Shown here piece after piece: positions 16,481 to 24,457 of a stretch of DNA of 64,000 nt. The DNA lies in the NCBI RefSeq assembly GCF_041200145.1, contig NZ_CP165734.1, positions 1,736,001 to 1,800,000 on the forward strand. The letters are read 5' to 3'. Position 1 is the first letter of the stretch. Each line of letters opens with the position of its first letter. Origin of the DNA: Bradyrhizobium sp. LLZ17. Its GTDB lineage: Bacteria; Pseudomonadota; Alphaproteobacteria; Rhizobiales; Xanthobacteraceae. The notes under the pieces were generated by a model. The model worked only from the letters and a program-made list of their open reading frames with translations, had not been told where the DNA came from and made no database searches. A program made the translations under genes and the position numbers.

Positions 16481-16948
16481 ATGTCGTTGAGGATCGGAGT
16501 GATCTCGGACACCCACGGTCTCCTGAGGCCGGAAGTCGAACATTACCTCGCCGGCGTGTCCCACATCATCCATGCCGGTGATATCGGCACGCCGGACATT
16601 CTGGAGCGGCTGCGCCGAATTGCGCCCGTCACGGCGATCAGGGGAAACCTCGATGTCGGCGATTGGGCGAGGCACTATCCTGAAACCGAAACGCTACGCC
16701 TTGGCGGCCGCGGCTTCTACCTCCTGCACGATCTCAAGACTCTGGAGATCGATCCGGCCGCGCATGACATTGATGCCGTCATTTCCGGCCACTCGCACCG
16801 GGTGCAGATCAAGACGATCAACGGAATACTCTTCCTGAACCCCGGAAGCGCCGGGCCGAGGCGCTTCCATTTGCCAATCACGTTGGCAACGCTCGATCTG
16901 GACGAGACCGGCGCTCTGCAGCCCATGATTCATCACCTCGACAGGTGA
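16481..16948 (+). CDS. YfcE/MJ0936 family metallophosphoesterase
   Basis: A 155-residue calcineurin-like phosphodiesterase. Metal-binding motifs appear in order: GVISDTHG (residues 6-13), HAGDIG (about 31-36), AIRGNLDVGD (GNxD) and SGHSHRVQ (GHxH). It is the small single-domain YfcE-like form that cleaves phosphodiesters in vitro. The natural substrate is unknown. I chose the ATG at 16481, where MSLRIGVISD begins, rather than a TTG at 16445. Confidence 0.9.
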   Translation: MSLRIGVISDTHGLLRPEVEHYLAGVSHIIHAGDIGTPDILERLRRIAPVTAIRGNLDVGDWARHYPETETLRLGGRGFYLLHDLKTLEIDPAAHDIDAVISGHSHRVQIKTINGILFLNPGSAGPRRFHLPITLATLDLDETGALQPMIHHLDR

Positions 16949-17202
16949 GAGCGATGGGAATAACCGGCGCAAGCTTGACCATCACCGAGAGGCGTCTCCC
17001 CGGGGCCGCCCTACGCACAATCGCTTCGAAAGCTGCCGCCCATCGTGAGCAGATGCCGCAAGCGAAGTCAGGCCATGTCCAGTTCTCCAGCCATCAGAGC
17101 ATCGTGAAATCAGGATTTGACTGCTCGCCACGGCGAAGGTGCTCTCCATCTCCCGCTTGCGGACAGGACTGTCGCATCTGGTTGTTGGCCGGCCTGAGCG
17201 CG

Positions 17203-17334
17203 CCTCGTCCTTCGAGACGACCGCTCCGCGGTCTCCTCAGGATGAGGCTAAGCCGCATCGGCGCCCGTTGAAACTGCTACCGCGCACTCCGCCCTCATCC
17301 TGAGGAGCCCGCCAAAGCGGGCGTCTCGAAGGAT
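17203..17334. repeat. Inverted pair of CTCATCCTGAGGAG-type dispersed repeats
   Basis: Arm A (17203-17247) runs from CCTCGTCCTTCGAGACG to CTCCTCAGGATGAGG. Arm B (17293-17334) runs from CCTCATCCTGAGGAG to CGTCTCGAAGGAT, the reverse complement of arm A with changes in the middle. Each arm is itself a short palindromic element, and they face each other around 45 bp. This is a typical intergenic element of Bradyrhizobium-like genomes. Confidence 0.75.
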
Positions 17335-17455
17335 CGCCCGCAGGGAGCAGTCTCTCAACGCGATCACCCTGCGCTTGCGGGAAGGTTGGATGGGGTGTCT
17401 CCGCAATCGAGAAGCCCTGTGTGGAGAGAACCCTCACGTCGCGCTTCGCGCCGAC

Positions 17456-17475
17456 CTCTCCCGCAAGCGGGAGAG
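17456..17475. repeat. CTCTCCCGC-AA-GCGGGAGAG palindrome
   Basis: Perfect 9-2-9 inverted repeat. Related CCCGCTTGCGG sequences occur near 17150 and at 60412-60423, so it is a dispersed REP-like palindrome that could also act as a weak terminator. Confidence 0.65.
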
Positions 17476-17521
17476 CTTGAGCGAGCCCACGGCCAATCGA
17501 TTCAACCAAAGCCATTCCGCT

Positions 17522-17704
17522 CTAGTGAGTGTTGGATTTCTGCCATCGCTCCAGATCGATCGGCGGGCGCTTGGGATCGATCTGCTCCTTCTCCGGATTG
17601 CCGCGCCAAGGCTCGTCCGTCTGCCTGTGCGTCGGCAGATCGTTTTGTTGTCGCGGATCGTCGTGCGGTGTTTCTCGAGGATCGTTTTCAGGCGTCTTCG
17701 GCAT
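17522..17704 (-). CDS. Small hydrophilic hypothetical protein (60 aa)
   Basis: The sequence starts MPKTPENDPRETPHDD and is rich in Asp, Pro, Arg, Gln and Lys with almost no hydrophobic residues, so it is probably intrinsically disordered. GAGAGGA lies 8 nt before the ATG, a good initiation signal. It is 42 bp downstream of the DUF1236 gene on the same strand and may be cotranscribed. Proteins of this type are common, uncharacterised and often stress-related in rhizobia. Confidence 0.65.
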   Translation of the reverse strand: MPKTPENDPRETPHDDPRQQNDLPTHRQTDEPWRGNPEKEQIDPKRPPIDLERWQKSNTH

Positions 17705-17746
17705 GGCATTTTCCTCTCTTGAGTGAGGGCACGCGGCGGTTCATGC

Positions 17747-18317
17747 CTAGCGAACTTCGGCGATAATTCCGGCCACGCGGCGCGAATGTTGATCGACGAT
17801 GACGAGATCCTTCCCGGCGATCAGATATTGGTCGCCCCAGAAGCCGTTCAGCACCTGCGTGACCTCGGGCGGCAGGTCGGCAACCTGAGTCTGGCGCGGC
17901 ACGGAGGTGCCGATCATCATCTCGAAATTGGGACGATCCATGGTCGGGCCATGCGCCGATGACATAATCGAGCGAAGCTGCTGGCGTTGCTGATCGCTGA
18001 GATTCACCGCGCTCGCGGTCTGCTGGACATCGCGCGCACGACCGCCGGTCAGAATCTTCATTGCCGGCGGGATTGTCTTTGGCGGCTTTGCTGACCCCTT
18101 CCCGCTGCGTCGGAACTCCGGTGCCGACCGTCGTCGCCGGTGCCCCCTTGTCCGCTCCTGTCGAGGGGCGGCCGAGGTAATCCGTCGCACCAAACATCTG
18201 GGGAACGGCAAACCAGAGAATGAAACCTGCAAACACGACCGCGGCCAGCGCGTATCCCGCCATCATCACCTTGCGAGTGCCGCCTTTCTCGGTTTCGCGG
18301 GACAGATCCTTGACCAT
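17747..18317 (-). pseudogene. Membrane-anchored DUF1236 protein, split by a frameshift
   Basis: The N-terminal part starts at 18317 (MVKDLSRETEKGG), has one transmembrane helix (about residues 20-42), then a linker. The C-terminal part in another frame contains the DUF1236 region (LPPEVTQVLNGFW, then YLIAGKDLVIVD) and stops at 17747. The frames meet near 18060 (NPAGN joined to MKILTGG). A single-base indel would restore one protein of about 190 residues. Alternatively the DUF1236 part could start independently at the ATG near 18063, but it has no signal peptide. Sequencing error or true mutation cannot be told apart here. Confidence 0.65.
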
Positions 18318-18498
18318 GAAGAAAAACCCTTGCTGGCAACTGTCTGGCCAACACGGGCGCAAATCGTTCGTTCCACCAATGGTGCGTGTCCCAAGGACAT
18401 GCGTCAGCGCAGGGAACGACCGTCGCCGCACCTGATTGCTCTCTGTGTGAGGTCGCGACTCTGCATGCGGTCGCGGAAACTCGAAACAGGAGCAAGCC

Positions 18499-18672
18499 AT
18501 GTCCAAAATGCCCCCCGTCCCGCCAGAGCAGCGCAGCGACAAGGGCCCGGGATCGGATCCGAAGATCGAGGCGGATGAAAAGGTCCCTGGTCGTGAGAAC
18601 TTCGACACTCAGGGCCGTCACGGCAACATCAAGCAGAACACGACCAATCAAGGCTACCAGCAGGATCGATGA
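18499..18672 (+). CDS. Small hydrophilic hypothetical protein (57 aa)
   Basis: The frame begins MSKMPPVPPEQRSDKG and ends NIKQNTTNQGYQQDR. It is strongly charged, with no hydrophobic core. AGGAG at 18487-18491 precedes the ATG. I recognise the NIKQNTTNQG-type ending as common to an uncharacterised family in Bradyrhizobium. The next small gene begins at the very next base after its stop, so the two are translationally linked. Confidence 0.75.
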   Translation: MSKMPPVPPEQRSDKGPGSDPKIEADEKVPGRENFDTQGRHGNIKQNTTNQGYQQDR

Positions 18673-18872
18673 ATGCCGCACAAGAACTCAGACACTGAAC
18701 GCTTTGGCGGTCCGGGATCTTCCCGGCAGGACCGCAAGCATCCCGAAAAGGAGGACGCGACCACGAGGTTCCCGCGCCGGGAACGCCGACCAACGATCGA
18801 AAGTCACACGTCTCGGGAGGGGGCGGAGAGCGCGATCAGCATCACACGCACAATGATCGCGAGAGAAGCTGA
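18673..18872 (+). pseudogene. Small hydrophilic protein gene, apparently frameshifted
   Basis: It opens MPHKNSDTERFGGPGSSRQD directly after the preceding stop. The initial frame becomes Arg-rich near residue 35 and runs to 18966 over the opposite-strand gene. A -1 shift near 18770 gives a more natural hydrophilic ending (APGTPTNDRKSHVSGG, then HHTHNDRERS) and a stop at 18872. I infer one indel in an otherwise typical small rhizobial protein of about 66 residues. Confidence 0.5.
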
Positions 18873-18883
18873 GCCGGACGGTT

Positions 18884-19096
18884 TCAGGACGCCGGCCTCG
18901 CCGGCGTCCAATCGAGATCTTCGTCGCTGCGAGGTTCGGGGTCGGGTGGGCACGGCTCAATCTTGAGGTCGTCCTCAAGCACAGGCTTGTCGCGATCTTC
19001 GACCAACCCGGCTTCGTCGGCCTTTTGCAAGGCCTCCTCCTTTGTCACAAAGGTCCGGCTCAGTTTTTCGCGGTCTTTGAACAAGGCGTACGCCAT
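18884..19096 (-). CDS. Small hypothetical protein (70 aa)
   Basis: It reads MAYALFKDREKLSRTFVTKE, with a helical KEEALQKADEAGLV segment and an acidic, proline-rich end (LEDDLKIEPCPPDPEP, then DEDLDW). An excellent ribosome binding site (GAGGAGG) precedes the ATG. I recognise it as a widespread uncharacterised Bradyrhizobium protein. No domain assigned. Confidence 0.75.
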   Translation of the reverse strand: MAYALFKDREKLSRTFVTKEEALQKADEAGLVEDRDKPVLEDDLKIEPCPPDPEPRSDEDLDWTPARPAS

Positions 19097-19113
19097 GGCG
19101 GCCTCCTCACCCG

Positions 19114-19215
19114 CTATCCCACTTCGCTGAGATTGCTCAGGATCGCGAGGTGATGCTCAATGTCGGCCGCGAGTCCGAACCCGCCCAAAGCAAGCAAGAA
19201 CAATCTTCTCAGCAT
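19114..19215 (-). CDS. Possible 33-aa signal-peptide-like small protein
   Basis: MLRRLFLLALGGFGLAAD is a basic and hydrophobic N-terminus, followed by IEHHLAILSNLSEVG. It lies 17 bp upstream of the 70-aa gene on the same strand. It is short, with no clear ribosome binding site, so this is tentative. Confidence 0.3.
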   Translation of the reverse strand: MLRRLFLLALGGFGLAADIEHHLAILSNLSEVG

Positions 19216-19399
19216 GATGAAGCTCCAATCTGGAGTTCACATGACGCAGCTTTGTGTTGAACGTTCCAATTGCCGCCAGCAAGGGACTCCGATCACATGG
19301 TCGGCGCGATCCAGCGGACCCGCAGCTTAACGCAAGTTATTGGCACGCAGCGTGCGTCATGTTCATGGGAACGGCCGCATGCGAGATGGCTTGGTCCAC

Positions 19400-20185
19400 A
19401 TGGTCGAATTCAGGCTCCCGAAAAACTCCCGCGTCGAAACAGGCAAGATCTGGCCCAAGCCAGACAGCACGTCGTTGCGCGAATTCCAGGTCTATCGCTG
19501 GAATCCGGACGATGGCCGCAATCCGCGGCTGGATACCTACTTCGTCGACATGAGCGATTGCGGGCCCATGGTTCTCGATGGCCTGCTCTGGATCAAAAAC
19601 AACATCGATTCCACCCTCACCTTCAGGCGGTCTTGCCGCGAAGGCGTGTGCGGCTCCTGTTCGATGAACATCGCCGGCCAGAACACGCTGGCCTGCACCA
19701 AGTCCATGATGGAGGACGTTCCGGAAGGCGAGCCGCTGCGCGTTCTGCCCTTGCCGCATCAGCCGGTGGTGAAGGACCTCGTACCGGACCTGACGAATTT
19801 CTACGCGCAGCTCGCCCTGATCGAGCCGTGGCTGCAGACCAGTTCACCCACGCCTCCGAAGGAATGGCGGCAGAGCCACGAGGACCGCGCGAAGCTCGAC
19901 GGGCTCTATGAATGCATTCTGTGCGCGTGTTGCTCGACGTCGTGCCCGAGCTATTGGTGGAATTCCGAGCGCTTCCTCGGGCCGGCGGCGCTGATCCAGG
20001 CGGCCCGCTGGATCAACGACAGCCGCGACGAGGCCACGGGAGAGCGCCTCGACAAGCTCGAAGATCCCTTCAGGCTCTATCGCTGTCACACCATCCTCAA
20101 TTGCGCGAAGGCTTGTCCGAAAGGCTTGAATCCCGGGGAAGCAATAGCCGGGCTGCGTCTCAAGATGGTCGAGCGGAAGTTCTGA
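19400..20185 (+). CDS. Succinate dehydrogenase iron-sulfur subunit paralogue, stand-alone
   Basis: A 261-residue SdhB-type protein. [2Fe-2S] ligands are in [15 protein letters not shown] and a later Cys (NTLACTKS). The [4Fe-4S] and [3Fe-4S] ligands are in [16 protein letters not shown] and [14 protein letters not shown]. It is nearly full length and looks functional. The start is the ATG at 19400 ([12 protein letters not shown]). No sdhA, sdhC or sdhD lies nearby, so it is either a spare subunit for complex II encoded elsewhere or a specialised isoform. It is unlikely to be the sole SdhB of the genome. Confidence 0.9.
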   Translation: MVEFRLPKNSRVETGKIWPKPDSTSLREFQVYRWNPDDGRNPRLDTYFVDMSDCGPMVLDGLLWIKNNIDSTLTFRRSCREGVCGSCSMNIAGQNTLACTKSMMEDVPEGEPLRVLPLPHQPVVKDLVPDLTNFYAQLALIEPWLQTSSPTPPKEWRQSHEDRAKLDGLYECILCACCSTSCPSYWWNSERFLGPAALIQAARWINDSRDEATGERLDKLEDPFRLYRCHTILNCAKACPKGLNPGEAIAGLRLKMVERKF

Positions 20186-20387
20186 CCTGCTCGAGATCAC
20201 GCCGCCGGAGGAATGATGGCTGCGGCGCGCGCTTGTCGGCGAAAACCGCGGCCCGCATGGTGCACAAGGCGGAGCTGCGGCGGCTGATCGCCCGCTTCGT
20301 CAAGCAGACCGAGAAGAGCGCGTCATCGCCCGCTGACCGAGCGGCATCCCGTTAGGAACCCTCACCTCATCGCGCCATTTAGGTTAG

Positions 20388-21248
20388 ATGGACGAACAGA
20401 CGACAAGGCTTGCGTACCGGGAGCGTCCGCCCCAGGACATCCTGGCCGCCGCGATATTGCAGCGCCGAGCCATCCTGTTCGTCGGCGCGGGAGTGTCGAT
20501 GGCGGTCGGCCTGCCATCCTGGCAATCCCTGATCGACCATCTGCTGGATGATCTCGGTCTCGAACGCGACGTCATCGAGGGAATGCATGGCGGCTATCAG
20601 ACGCTGGCGGAGTATTATCGGCTGAAGCGCGGCGGCATTGGCCCTCTGCGGAGCTGGCTGGACCGCAACTGGCGGGTCGATCCGGACAAGATCGCTGCCT
20701 CGAAGCTCCACAAGCTGATCGTCGAGCTGGATTTCCCGATCATTTATACGACGAACTACGACCGCAATCTCGAGACCGCATTCGACGTCCTGGAAAAGCC
20801 CTACGCCAAGATCAGCAACGCCAAGGAGATTGCGAGCGCCACCGTCGGTGTCACGCACATCATCAAATTTCATGGCGACTTCGACGATGACGCCTCGCTC
20901 GTCCTGACCGAGACGGATTTTCTCAACCGGCTCGCGTTCAATTCGCCGCTCGATGTCCGCTTTCGCGCCGACGCTCTCGGAAGCACGCTGCTGTTCATCG
21001 GCTACAGCATGTCGGATCCGAATATCCGCCTCCTGCTGCACCGTATCTGGCAGACATGGGAGCAATCGGGGCACCGTCAGGACCGGCCACGATCGTTCGC
21101 ATTCGTGTCTCAGCCCAACCCGGTGCAGGAGGCGGTGTTGGCGAACTGGGGCATCACCACCGTCGGCGCGCCTGAGGGCATGACCGCCGACGAGGGCCTC
21201 ACACGCTTTCTGCGCGACATCCGCAAGCGTCTCGACGCGAAGGCATAG
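20388..21248 (+). CDS. SIR2-like domain protein (possible NAD-degrading defence protein)
   Basis: A 286-residue protein consisting almost entirely of a SIR2-like domain. Motifs: FVGAGVSMAVGLPSW (residues 31-45, nucleotide-binding GAGxS), IIYTTNYDRNLE (TTNYD), IIKFHGDFDD (the His-Gly pair) and LLFIGYSMSDPNIR (GYSxxD). This is the SIR2_2 type found in anti-phage effectors that deplete NAD+, rather than a classical deacetylase, since no zinc-finger cysteines are seen. No second effector or sensor domain is fused. It is convergent with a decayed patatin-like gene. A defence role is inferred from family and context only. Confidence 0.85.
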   Translation: MDEQTTRLAYRERPPQDILAAAILQRRAILFVGAGVSMAVGLPSWQSLIDHLLDDLGLERDVIEGMHGGYQTLAEYYRLKRGGIGPLRSWLDRNWRVDPDKIAASKLHKLIVELDFPIIYTTNYDRNLETAFDVLEKPYAKISNAKEIASATVGVTHIIKFHGDFDDDASLVLTETDFLNRLAFNSPLDVRFRADALGSTLLFIGYSMSDPNIRLLLHRIWQTWEQSGHRQDRPRSFAFVSQPNPVQEAVLANWGITTVGAPEGMTADEGLTRFLRDIRKRLDAKA

Positions 21249-21249
21249 A

Positions 21250-21996
21250 GCGAGTCCGCAGGGATAGCGGTAGCGCCGGCGCACGCTGCAGATCCCATCC
21301 TTGTCGGGAGCGAGTCCTGCGGCATGCTGCATGTCGAGGAAGCCCGCCTGCCACTTTGGGCCATCGCGACTTCCGACAGATCAAGGACTTCTCCGGCCCC
21401 GCCTCCTCGGCGCCTGGCCGGTAGCTCAGCAGCCAAATCAGGTCGTCGCGATCAGGGCCCTGCAGCTCGGCGCGCAGCCGGCGGGCTTCGAGGGCGTGAC
21501 GAAACCGGTGGAAGGTCTGGGAATCGAATAATACGGCGCCGCCGGTTTCGAGATCCGTCGCGCAGATGGTGATGCGGAGATCACCGGCATTGAGGCGTTC
21601 GAAGTCGATCAGCTGTTGCAGGCGCTCTCGCGTCGGGCCGAGATCGTAGAGGCCGCCGAAGTGCGATGCTGGAACCGGCAGCCGAGGATGGAAGAAGCGG
21701 GCATGACCCACAAGGCGCGTGTTGATCGAGCTCAACCAGGCCAGCAAATGACGGTTGGTATCGGGCACCGGGGTTGGGCTCGTTGGCCCGTGCCAGTAGC
21801 GGCGCAAGTTCCCGATGCGATCGGCCGTGGCACTGCCCGCGATCAGCGCGGCGGTGATGGCCCCGGCCGATGAGCCGGTCACCCAGTCGAGCGGACCGCC
21901 GGCGGACGTAAAGGCCTCGAACGCACCGGCATGGTAGGCGCCAAGCCCGAGCCCGCCGGAGAAGACAATCGCCGTCAGAGGTTGCTCGTCGGCCAT
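21250..21996 (-). pseudogene. Patatin-like phospholipase, decayed (internal deletion and frameshifts)
   Basis: The N-terminus is a good patatin: MADEQPLTAIVFSGGLGLG (oxyanion hole), then the nucleophile elbow TGSSAGAI. The catalytic Asp of the DGG motif, expected roughly 100-150 residues later, is missing: the segment ETGGAVLFD joins directly to a piece (QTFHRFRHALEARRLRAEL) that normally follows the DGG region, which suggests an in-frame deletion. Downstream of GPEKS the family sequence continues in two other frames (DLSEVAMAQ, then QAGFLDMQHAAGLAPD), so two indels lie near 21.35-21.40 kb. It is not expected to be active. Confidence 0.75.
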
Positions 21997-22189
21997 GCTC
22001 GCCCCGGATCCGGTGTTGCGCGAGTGACGACGGGGAATGGACCACCGCGGCGCGCACAGGCATCGCGGTCTTGAACGCCGGATGCGAAGCGACGTTCCCG
22101 GGCGCCGGGGGCCCGCAACGCGGATGTCCCCTCGCCCGCGCCATTCCGTGCTATCAGCAGCCCCCGACACCTCGACTCAACTGTCCCCC

Positions 22190-23635
22190 ATGGCCAAGAA
22201 CACGCTTTCCTTCGTCTGCCAGAACTGCGGCGCGGCCTATAACCGCTGGCAGGGCAAGTGCGAGTCCTGCGGCGAGTGGAACACGCTGGCCGAGGAGGAC
22301 GCGACCGGCAGCGTGCCGGTCTCGATCCGCTCCAAGCGCAGGGGGCGGACGTTTGCGCTGGAGAGCCTGTCCGGAAAAACCCAGGACGCGCCTCGCCTGT
22401 CCTCGGGCATGACCGAGCTCGACCGCGTCACCGGTGGCGGCTTCGTCCGCGGCTCGGTGCTGCTGGTCGGCGGCGATCCCGGCATCGGCAAATCGACGCT
22501 GCTCACCCAGGCGACGAGCCTGATGGCGCGCGCCGGCCATCGCATCGTCTACATCTCCGGCGAAGAGGCGATCGCGCAGGTGCGGCTGCGCGCCGAGCGG
22601 CTTGGGCTGTCGGATGCGCCGGTGCAGCTCGCCGCCGAAACCTCGGTGGAGGACATCGTCTCGACCTTGTCGGAAGGCGCAGTGCCGCGGCTGATCGTGA
22701 TCGACTCGATCCAGACCATGTGGACCGACACGGTGGAATCCGCTCCCGGCACGGTGACGCAGGTGCGCGCCTCGGCGCAGGCGCTGATTCGTTTTGCCAA
22801 GAAAACCGGTGCGGCCATCATCCTGGTCGGGCACGTCACCAAGGACGGCCAGATCGCCGGCCCGCGCGTGGTCGAGCACATGGTCGATGCCGTGCTGTCG
22901 TTCGAGGGCGAAGGCTCGCAGCAATTCCGCATCCTGCGCGCCGTCAAGAACCGCTTCGGCCCGACCGACGAGATCGGCGTGTTCGAGATGACCGGCCTCG
23001 GCCTGCGCGAGGTCACCAATCCGTCCGAGCTATTCCTGTCGGAGCGCGATCTCGGCACGCCCGGCACCGCCGTGTTCGCGGGTATCGAAGGCACAAGGCC
23101 GCTTCTGGTCGAATTGCAAGCGCTGGTGGCGCCGACCTCGCTCGGCACCCCGCGCCGGGCCGTGGTCGGCTGGGATCCGAGCCGGCTGTCGATGGTGCTC
23201 GCGGTGCTGGAGGCCCATTGCGGGGTCAAGCTGTCCGGCCACGACGTCTATCTGAACGTCGCGGGCGGCCTGCGCATCCACGAGCCGGCGGCCGACCTCG
23301 CCGCGGCGGCCGCACTGGTTTCGTCGCTGGTTAACGCACAGTTACCGACCGATGCGGTCTATTTCGGCGAGATTTCATTGTCCGGCGTGGTCCGCCCGGT
23401 GGCGCAGACGCCGGCCCGGCTCAAGGAAGCGGCAAAACTCGGCTTCCAGCGCGCCGTGCTGCCCGAATCGGCCCGGGGCGACGCTGGCGGCGACGCCGGA
23501 CTCTCGCTCAATGCGATCAACAGCCTGACCACCCTGGTGGCCGAGATCGCCGCGCGCGGCTCCCGCCGGGGCGAGTCGAGCGCTCCGGCAGAGAAAAATG
23601 CCACACCGGCAAGATTCCGCCGCGGAGAGGGTTAG
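22190..23635 (+). CDS. radA: DNA repair protein RadA
   Basis: RecA-related branch-migration helicase for recombination intermediates. The 481-residue protein has the N-terminal zinc finger CQNC...CESC (Cys10, 13, 24, 27), Walker A GDPGIGKST (95-103), the RadA-specific VKNRFG motif, and the C-terminal Lon-like domain (YLNVAGGLRIHEPAADLA). The start is the ATG at 22190 (MAKNTLSFVCQNC); a longer in-frame extension upstream is not conserved-looking. Followed by cvpA and purF on the same strand. Confidence 0.96.
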   Translation: MAKNTLSFVCQNCGAAYNRWQGKCESCGEWNTLAEEDATGSVPVSIRSKRRGRTFALESLSGKTQDAPRLSSGMTELDRVTGGGFVRGSVLLVGGDPGIGKSTLLTQATSLMARAGHRIVYISGEEAIAQVRLRAERLGLSDAPVQLAAETSVEDIVSTLSEGAVPRLIVIDSIQTMWTDTVESAPGTVTQVRASAQALIRFAKKTGAAIILVGHVTKDGQIAGPRVVEHMVDAVLSFEGEGSQQFRILRAVKNRFGPTDEIGVFEMTGLGLREVTNPSELFLSERDLGTPGTAVFAGIEGTRPLLVELQALVAPTSLGTPRRAVVGWDPSRLSMVLAVLEAHCGVKLSGHDVYLNVAGGLRIHEPAADLAAAAALVSSLVNAQLPTDAVYFGEISLSGVVRPVAQTPARLKEAAKLGFQRAVLPESARGDAGGDAGLSLNAINSLTTLVAEIAARGSRRGESSAPAEKNATPARFRRGEG

Positions 23636-23801
23636 CTGGAGGTGACGTCCCGCGCCCCCGCCGCTATACAGCCGTCACAAAAGCAGCACGGGATTGCGTG
23701 GTTACGGCCTTGCCGGGAACGCTGTCTGGCCCTCACTTAGGGCGGCGGCCAAGCACCGATTCGCTGAGCACCTTCGACGTACGAGCGGACCAGACCAGCC
23801 G

Positions 23802-24431
23802 ATGCCTGTAACACTCCTCGACCTGATCCTGCTCGGTGTGATGCTGATTTCGGGCCTGCTTGCGATGGTCCGCGGCTTCATGCGCGAAATCCTGTCGATC
23901 GCCGCCTGGGGCACGGCGGCCATCGTGACGCTGTACTCCTTCTCCAAGCTGCTGCCGACCGCAAAGACCTATTTCAACAACGATACGGTCGCGAGCGTGG
24001 TCGTGGTCGCCGGCGTGTTCGTCGGTACCCTGGTCGTGGTCTCCGTGATCACGGTCCGGATCTCGGACATGATCCTGGATTCGCGGATCGGCGCGCTGGA
24101 CCGCACCCTGGGCTTCCTGTTCGGGCTGGCTCGGGGGCTTCTGATCGTGGTGGTGGCGTTCCTGTTCTTCACCTGGCTGGTGCCGGACAAGCAGCGCCCG
24201 GACTGGGTCACGGGGGCCAAATCCCGCGTGGTGCTCCAGGGAACCGGGGATTGGCTGATGTCCCTCTTGCCGGATGACCCCGAGAACACCATCTTGAAGA
24301 GATTCAAGAAAAACAAACCAGATGATGATCAAGCTGATACCGAGCAACAGCCCGCGGGCAGTGGCGACGGATACAGCAAACCGGCTCGTGATGGCCTGAA
24401 AAAGCTGATCGAGAAACCTGCGGCACGTTAG
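23802..24431 (+). CDS. cvpA: CvpA family membrane protein
   Basis: A 209-residue protein with four transmembrane helices in the first 130 residues (MPVTLLDLILLGVMLISGLL, then helices near 30-50, 62-85 and 100-125), the conserved ARG(L)L segment, and a charged cytoplasmic tail. CvpA is needed for colicin V export in E. coli and affects envelope stress. Its linkage to purF is conserved across proteobacteria; here only 26 bp separate them. Confidence 0.92.
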   Translation: MPVTLLDLILLGVMLISGLLAMVRGFMREILSIAAWGTAAIVTLYSFSKLLPTAKTYFNNDTVASVVVVAGVFVGTLVVVSVITVRISDMILDSRIGALDRTLGFLFGLARGLLIVVVAFLFFTWLVPDKQRPDWVTGAKSRVVLQGTGDWLMSLLPDDPENTILKRFKKNKPDDDQADTEQQPAGSGDGYSKPARDGLKKLIEKPAAR

Positions 24432-24457
24432 TCGACCCAGAGAGAGGCGCGGACGAG

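Larger units (their letters stand above)
16949..17521. other. Gene-free intergenic region with several dispersed repeats
   Basis: About 570 bp without a convincing gene; the long frames here are Arg/Ser-rich shadows. It contains an inverted pair of CTCATCCTGAGGAG-type repeats (17203-17334) and a CTCTCCCGC palindrome (17456-17475). A variant of that palindrome half lies near 17145. Confidence 0.6.

Noticed and set aside
20257..20355. A 32-codon plus-strand frame between sdhB and the SIR2 gene (MVHKAELRRLIARFVK)
   Set aside because: Helical and plausible but no ribosome binding site; too short to support.
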